This document shows positions 59,979-64,000 of a stretch of DNA of 64,000 bases, piece by piece. A model generated the notes under the pieces. That model saw only the letters and a list, made by a program, of their open reading frames with translations. It had not been told where the DNA came from and did not search any database. Source of the stretch: Pseudomonadota bacterium (lineage in GTDB: Bacteria > Pseudomonadota > Alphaproteobacteria > Rhizobiales > Xanthobacteraceae); assembly GCA_023435725.1 (NCBI GenBank), contig JAEYRD010000056.1, forward strand, positions 1-64,000, in the 5' to 3' direction. The stretch's first letter is position 1. Each line of letters starts with the position of its first letter. The translations under genes were made by a program, and so were the position numbers.

Positions 59979-61496
59979 TCAGTTCTCGTCGGCTGCCGGC
60001 AAGGTGAAGCGGAATGTGGCGCCGCCCGATGCGTTGCCCTCGGCCCACATCCGGCCGCCGTGAGCTTCGATGATCGAGCGGCTGATGGACAGTCCCACGC
60101 CCATGCCGGTTTCCTTGGTGGTGAAGAAGGTCTGAAAGAGGTTTGGAATGACGTCGTCCTGGAAGCCGGAGCCGGTATCGGACACTTCCACCTCGATCAT
60201 GTCGTCGCCGACGCGCGTGTTGGCGACGACGAGCTCGCGACGCGGCGACTGCGCCATTGCTTCCAGCGCGTTGCGGAACAGATTGACGAGCACCTGCTGG
60301 ATCTGCACCCGGTCGGCAAGGACGAGATCGGCGTGCGGATCGAGGCTGAAGCGGAGCTGGACGTTCTGCTCGCGCGCGCCGGCAAGTCCGAGCGCGCCGG
60401 CCTCCTCGATCAGCTTGGACAGGCTCTCGACCCGCTTCTCGGATTCGCCGCGGGAGACGAAGTCGCGCAAGCGCCGGATGATCTGGCCGGCGCGCAAGGC
60501 CTGCTCCGCCGCGCGATCCAGCGCGCTTTCGATCTTCGGCGTGTTCGGATCAGCGCTGCTGGACAGGAGCCGCCGCGATCCCTTCATGTAATTGCTGATC
60601 GCCGCCAGCGGCTGGTTGATTTCGTGGGCGAGCGCGGAGGCCATTTCGCCCATCGCGGTCAGACGCGAGACATGGACGAGCTCGGACTGCAGCTCCTGGA
60701 GCCGCGCCTGGGTCTGCTGGTGCTCGGTGAGGTCGCGGACGAAGCCGGTGAAGTAGGGCTCGCCGCCGGACTGCATCTCGCCGATCGACAGGTGCATCGG
60801 AAAGGTGGTCCCGTCACGGCGCTTGCCGGTCACGATGCGGCCGATGCCGATGATGTGCGGATCATGCGTGGTGCGATAGCGCGCGATGTAGCTGTCGTGG
60901 CGGGAGCTGTCTGGCTCCGGCATGAGGATGCTGACGTTCTGGCCGATCGCCTCCTGCTCCGACCAGCCGAACAGCCGCTCAGCAGCCGTACTGAAGAGCT
61001 GCATGATGCCCCGGCCGTCGATGACGATCATGGCATCGGGAATGGTCTGGAGGATCGACCGGAGATGGGTTTCGCGCGTGCGCAGCGCCTCCTCGACCTG
61101 CTTCTCCTCGTCGATATCGAGCAAGATGCCGCTGAGATGACGGGCGGTGCCGGACTCATCCCGGATCAGGCCGGCGCGGGCCCTGATCCATTTGCCCCGG
61201 TCGGAGCTGCCGGAAATCCTGAAAGAGACGTCGAAGCCGCCGCCATGCTTCGCGACCTGCTCGATCGCGTCTTCGACACGCTCGCGATCCCCGAGTTCCA
61301 GGCGCGACAGGAAGAGTTCATAGCTCGTCGGCTGGTCCCGCTCGATGCCGAGCAGCATCCTCGCGGTTTCCGACCACTCCAGCTCCCGCGTCCTAAGGTC
61401 GAGATCCCAGGTACCGACCCCGAATCCCTCGATTCGGACCCGGAAGTGCTCGCCGCGACTGTCGTCTTGCGGATGCGTTACGCGGGTCGGCGACAA
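59979..61496 (-). CDS. fixL: FixL oxygen-sensing histidine kinase
   Basis: A 505-residue sensor kinase. The first PAS domain is at about 15-130; the second, haem-binding PAS (about 140-260) has proximal H200 (SSRHDSY) and R220 (GIGR), the residues that bind haem and sense oxygen. The phospho-acceptor is H291 (LAHEINQPL), with ATPase motifs NLFRNALEAM, DTGSGFQDD and GMGVGLSIS. No membrane segments, so it is soluble like the Bradyrhizobium protein. The TTG at 61496 with GGAG seven bases upstream gives the same length as the known protein; a further ATG at 61577 would add 27 unlikely residues. Confidence 0.96.
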   Translation of the reverse strand: MSPTRVTHPQDDSRGEHFRVRIEGFGVGTWDLDLRTRELEWSETARMLLGIERDQPTSYELFLSRLELGDRERVEDAIEQVAKHGGGFDVSFRISGSSDRGKWIRARAGLIRDESGTARHLSGILLDIDEEKQVEEALRTRETHLRSILQTIPDAMIVIDGRGIMQLFSTAAERLFGWSEQEAIGQNVSILMPEPDSSRHDSYIARYRTTHDPHIIGIGRIVTGKRRDGTTFPMHLSIGEMQSGGEPYFTGFVRDLTEHQQTQARLQELQSELVHVSRLTAMGEMASALAHEINQPLAAISNYMKGSRRLLSSSADPNTPKIESALDRAAEQALRAGQIIRRLRDFVSRGESEKRVESLSKLIEEAGALGLAGAREQNVQLRFSLDPHADLVLADRVQIQQVLVNLFRNALEAMAQSPRRELVVANTRVGDDMIEVEVSDTGSGFQDDVIPNLFQTFFTTKETGMGVGLSISRSIIEAHGGRMWAEGNASGGATFRFTLPAADEN

Positions 61497-61630
61497 ACAG
61501 CAGCTCCAATCTTCTCGCGGCCGGCCGATTTGCCGCCACCGTAGCGGTAATTTCGCCCAAGGCTCCGCTGGAGGCAAGTTCGGATGTCTGATTCTATTGG
61601 TGGATTTCCCGGGGCTGGCCGCCCGGCGAT

Positions 61631-61644
61631 TTGATCTACCTCAT
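61631..61644 (+). promoter_or_regulatory. FixK2-like box upstream of the universal stress gene
   Basis: TTGATCTACCTCAT matches TTGAT-N4-ATCAA at the left half and in part at the right half. If centred at -41.5, transcription would start near 61679, 24 bases before the ATG at 61703, a sensible arrangement. Confidence 0.45.
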
Positions 61645-61702
61645 CCTGCCCCGTGTCGGCGAGGCTAGATTTGGCACCAGTTCATTGCCCCGGAGAATCC
61701 CG

Positions 61703-62536
61703 ATGTCTTATGCGACCGTGATGGTCAGTCTGGCGCTCGATCAGCCCAACGATTCGCGCCTTCAGGTCGCAGGCGGACTGGCCGAACGATTCGAGGCGGC
61801 CATCGTCGGGGTCGCCGCGGCACAGTTCGCGCCCCCGCTCTATTTCACCGATGGCGCCGAGGCCCAGGGGCTGATCGATGAGGGCGAGGCTTCCGTCAAG
61901 CGTCGGCTGGCCGATCTGGAGGCGCAATTCCGCGCCGCCACGAAGACATTCGGCGGACGCGCGGAGTGGCGCAGCGCCATGGATTTTCCGGCGCGATTCG
62001 TGCTGGCGCAGGCGCGCTGCGCCGATATCGTTGTCAGCGGCGGACACAGCCCGGCCTTCTCCGACGCTTTCGCGCTCGCAAGCCCCAAGGATCTGGTGAT
62101 GCAGACGGGCCGCCCGCTTCTGGTCGTCCCCGACCGGGTCAACTGGCTCGATCTGCGCAGCGTGCTGGTGGCGTGGAAGGACACGCCGGAATCGCGGCGC
62201 GCGGTGGCGGACGCGCTGCCGATGCTGCGCAAGGCGAGGGACGTCACCATCGTCGAGATCCCGGAGCAGGACGACGACCCTTCGGCCGTGATGGCTGGCG
62301 TCACCGACGTCGCCGCCTGGCTCGCCCGCCATGGCGTCACCGCGACGGCGCGCGGCGCGAAGCCCGTGCGGAACGAAACCGCCGCCGCGCAATTGGACAA
62401 GATTGCAGGCGACGTCGGGGCCGGCCTGATCGTTGCGGGGGCCTATGGGCATTCGAGGTTTCGCGAGCTGATCCTCGGAGGCGTCACCCAATATCTGGTC
62501 ACTCAATCCGCCCGCTGCGTGCTGCTGTCGCACTGA
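61703..62536 (+). CDS. Universal stress protein (UspA family)
   Basis: A 277-residue protein with two Usp-like halves. The second half ends with the nucleotide-binding signature GLIVAGAYGHSRFREL and LGGVTQYLV. GGAGAA lies eight bases upstream of the ATG. Together with the CBS-domain gene 37 bases downstream it separates fixL from fixN. Expression under low oxygen is suggested by the FixK2-like box upstream. Its job may be ATP sensing during microaerobic growth. Confidence 0.88.
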   Translation: MSYATVMVSLALDQPNDSRLQVAGGLAERFEAAIVGVAAAQFAPPLYFTDGAEAQGLIDEGEASVKRRLADLEAQFRAATKTFGGRAEWRSAMDFPARFVLAQARCADIVVSGGHSPAFSDAFALASPKDLVMQTGRPLLVVPDRVNWLDLRSVLVAWKDTPESRRAVADALPMLRKARDVTIVEIPEQDDDPSAVMAGVTDVAAWLARHGVTATARGAKPVRNETAAAQLDKIAGDVGAGLIVAGAYGHSRFRELILGGVTQYLVTQSARCVLLSH

Positions 62537-62573
62537 CTGCCACCGGCCAAAAGCGAAGCGAGGAGGACGCGCC

Positions 62574-62999
62574 GTGTACAGATTTCTTGAGCAGACCGTC
62601 GACGGCTACATGACGCGCGACGTCAAGACGGTGAATCGTGAGCTCGATATGCTCGAGCTCAGCGAGATGTTCGAACGCGACGATTTCAACAGCTATCCGG
62701 TCGAAGACGACGGACAGGTCGTCGGCATTGTCACCAAATTCGATATCCTGAAGTGCTTCGCCTTCACGCCGAGCCAGATGCTGCCGCGCTATCACGACCT
62801 GATGAGCCGCAAGATCGGCGACGTCATGACGCCGGAGTTCATCTATGTCAGCCCCGACACGCGGCTGACGCGGGTGCTCCAGATCATGGTCGAGCACCGC
62901 ATCAGGAGCATCATCGTGCTCGACGGTGCGCAGAAGCTGGTCGGAATCATCGCCCGCGAGGACGTGATTACGGCGCTCAAGGCGACCGCGCGCGACTGA
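62574..62999 (+). CDS. CBS-domain pair protein
   Basis: A 141-residue protein made of two CBS motifs (about residues 10-65 and 80-138: VDGYMTRDVKTVN, YPVEDDGQVVGIVTKFDIL, IGDVMTPEFIYV and LVGIIAREDVITAL). Such pairs bind adenine nucleotides. The GTG start has GAGGAGGA upstream. It is probably co-transcribed with the universal stress gene, and a hairpin follows it. Confidence 0.88.
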   Translation: MYRFLEQTVDGYMTRDVKTVNRELDMLELSEMFERDDFNSYPVEDDGQVVGIVTKFDILKCFAFTPSQMLPRYHDLMSRKIGDVMTPEFIYVSPDTRLTRVLQIMVEHRIRSIIVLDGAQKLVGIIAREDVITALKATARD

Positions 63000-63031
63000 C
63001 GGAACATCCGCAACAGAAGAGGGGATTGCCG

Positions 63032-63051
63032 CCTCCGTGATTTCACGGAGG
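63032..63051 (+). terminator. Hairpin after the CBS gene
   Basis: CCTCCGTGA (63032-63040) and TCACGGAGG (63043-63051) form a perfect 9-bp stem with a two-base loop, 32 bases after the CBS stop and upstream of the fixN promoter. No T-run. Confidence 0.55.
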
Positions 63052-63144
63052 TGGTGGCCATTTGCGTCGTGCGATGGGCCACGCAAGTATTTGATTTTTC
63101 TGCCTCATGGCCGGCTCGCTCGGATTAACAGAAATCCATCTGTC

Positions 63145-63158
63145 TTGATTTCAATCAA
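63145..63158 (+). promoter_or_regulatory. FixK2 box (anaerobox) of fixN
   Basis: TTGATTTCAATCAA is a perfect TTGAT-N4-ATCAA site. With its centre at -41.5 the transcript would start near 63193, 22 bases before the fixN ATG at 63215. This is the expected activator site for the cbb3 oxidase operon. Confidence 0.85.
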
Positions 63159-63214
63159 TTCCCCGCGAGGGTGAATGTGGTTTCTGGCCCCGTGTTCTTT
63201 CAGAGAGAATCCGC

Positions 63215-64000
63215 ATGAGCCAGCCCTCCAACTCAAAATCCATGACCATCGGTGAAAGCGGCTTGGCTGTCGTGTTCGCAGTCACCGCCTTCCTTTGCGT
63301 AATCGCCGCGGCCAAGGCGCTCGACGGGCCCTTCGCCTTCCATGCCGGGCTCAGCGCGTTGGCGAGCCTGGTTGCGGTGTTTGGCATCATCAACCGCTAC
63401 TTCGATCGTCCGCCGGAGCTGGCGCCGGCGGAGATCAACGGGCGTGTCAACTACAACATGGGCCCGATCAAGTTCTCCTCCTTCATGGCGATGTTCTGGG
63501 GCATTGCCGGATTCCTGGTCGGTCTCATCATCGCCTCGCAGCTGGCCTGGCCCGCGCTGAACCTCGATCTGCCCTGGACCAGCTTCGGCCGCCTGCGCCC
63601 GCTGCACACCTCCGCGGTGATCTTCGCCTTCGGTGGCAATGTGCTGATCGCCTCGTCCTTCTATGTGGTGCAGAAGTCGTGCCGCGTGCGCCTTGCCGGC
63701 GATCTCGCGCCCTGGTTCGTCGTGATCGGCTACAACTTCTTCATCCTGATCGCCGGCACCGGCTATCTGCTCGGCGTCACCCAGTCCAAGGAATATGCCG
63801 AGCCCGAATGGTACGCCGACCTGTGGCTGACCATCGTCTGGGTCGTCTATCTGCTCGTCTTCCTCGCCACCGTCATCAAGCGCAAGGAGCCGCATATCTT
63901 CGTCGCGAACTGGTTCTATCTCGCCTTCATCGTGACGATCGCGGTCCTGCATCTCGGCAACAACCCGGCGCTGCCCGTTTCGGTGTTCGGCTCCAAGTCC
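63215..64000 (+). CDS. fixN: FixN, cbb3 cytochrome oxidase subunit I (5' part)
   Basis: The first 262 residues of the catalytic subunit of the high-affinity cbb3 oxidase; the gene runs off the window. After a polar start (MSQPSNSKSMTIGESGLAV), the first membrane helices follow, with FHAGLSALASLVAVFG and NYNMGPIKFSSFMAMFWG. The low-spin haem ligand is expected in RPLHTSAVIFAFGGN. Further helices run to the edge. GAGAGAA lies upstream of the ATG. Driven by the FixK2 box at 63145; fixOQP are expected beyond the window. Confidence 0.95.
   Translation, partial: MSQPSNSKSMTIGESGLAVVFAVTAFLCVIAAAKALDGPFAFHAGLSALASLVAVFGIINRYFDRPPELAPAEINGRVNYNMGPIKFSSFMAMFWGIAGFLVGLIIASQLAWPALNLDLPWTSFGRLRPLHTSAVIFAFGGNVLIASSFYVVQKSCRVRLAGDLAPWFVVIGYNFFILIAGTGYLLGVTQSKEYAEPEWYADLWLTIVWVVYLLVFLATVIKRKEPHIFVANWFYLAFIVTIAVLHLGNNPALPVSVFGSKS

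Noticed and set aside
59308..60048. Extended minus-strand frame overlapping fixJ
   Set aside because: It is a shadow in a different frame of fixJ; the true fixJ frame (59358-59975) has the receiver and LuxR domains.
59721..61544. A 607-residue plus-strand frame
   Set aside because: Antisense to fixL and fixJ, which are certain. The composition (Asp, Arg, Ala, Gly heavy) is that of a shadow frame.
1..64000. CRISPR arrays, tRNA or rRNA genes, insertion sequences, prophage genes
   Set aside because: I looked for spaced direct repeats, tRNA-like cloverleaf ends, transposase motifs and phage structural genes and found none that I could support.

Overview
The window is high-G+C alphaproteobacterial chromosome, almost certainly Bradyrhizobium or a very close relative. 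The best evidence is the right end: fixL, fixJ, a lone receiver-domain regulator and fixK2 on the minus strand, then a universal stress protein, a CBS-domain protein and the start of fixN on the plus strand. This is the gene order I recall for the fixLJ-fixK2-fixNOQP region of B. diazoefficiens USDA110. FixL read from a TTG start is 505 residues with H200, R220 and H291 where that protein has its haem ligand, haem-pocket arginine and phospho-acceptor.

Layout. (1) 0.4-2.8 kb: a cysteine hydrolase of the biuret-hydrolase type and a nucleobase-type permease behind a textbook sigma-54 promoter, i.e. a nitrogen-scavenging operon. (2) 2.9-8.8 kb: an acyltransferase/SGNH hydrolase pair, an AraC regulator, and a divergent trimeric autotransporter adhesin with a small exported partner. 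(3) 9.0-15.1 kb: an unusual minus-strand operon in which a periplasmic molybdenum hydroxylase (small and large subunits) precedes soxF-soxX-soxY-soxZ-soxA. No soxB or soxCD is present and SoxY has a non-standard carrier tail. I consider this the most interesting system here. (4) 15.5-19.7 kb: B12-binding radical SAM enzyme, DHA2 efflux pump, isocitrate/isopropylmalate-type dehydrogenase. (5) 19.7-29.6 kb: a looser, lower-G+C accessory stretch with two AraC regulators, OpgC-like and PAP2 membrane proteins, two alpha/beta hydrolases, DUF302 and NTF2-like proteins, and several long empty gaps. (6) 29.6-36.1 kb: a livHMGF-ligase-livK operon whose ligase-like protein looks catalytically dead. (7) 36.2-42.1 kb: a divergent catabolic cluster, GntR and FAH-family hydrolase against RidA, an SsuABC-type importer and a PhzF-family protein. 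(8) 42.2-50.6 kb: SDR, trans-aconitate methyltransferase, TRAP transporter, diguanylate cyclase and alkylsulfatase. (9) 50.8-58.0 kb: glycosyltransferase divergent from an ABC exporter, glycogen-debranching-type enzyme, PRC-barrel and MFS operon. (10) 58.0-64.0 kb: the oxygen-sensing fix cluster.

How the parts work together. FixL senses oxygen by haem and phosphorylates FixJ. A FixJ-type box lies in front of fixK2, and FixK2-type boxes (TTGAT-N4-ATCAA or near matches) lie in front of fixN, the universal stress gene and possibly the lone receiver gene, so the whole cascade can be read from the sequence. No rRNA, tRNA, CRISPR array, insertion sequence or phage gene was seen. Short palindromic repeats occur at 0.2, 11.0 and 50.6 kb; the one at 11.0 kb has disrupted the 5' end of soxX.
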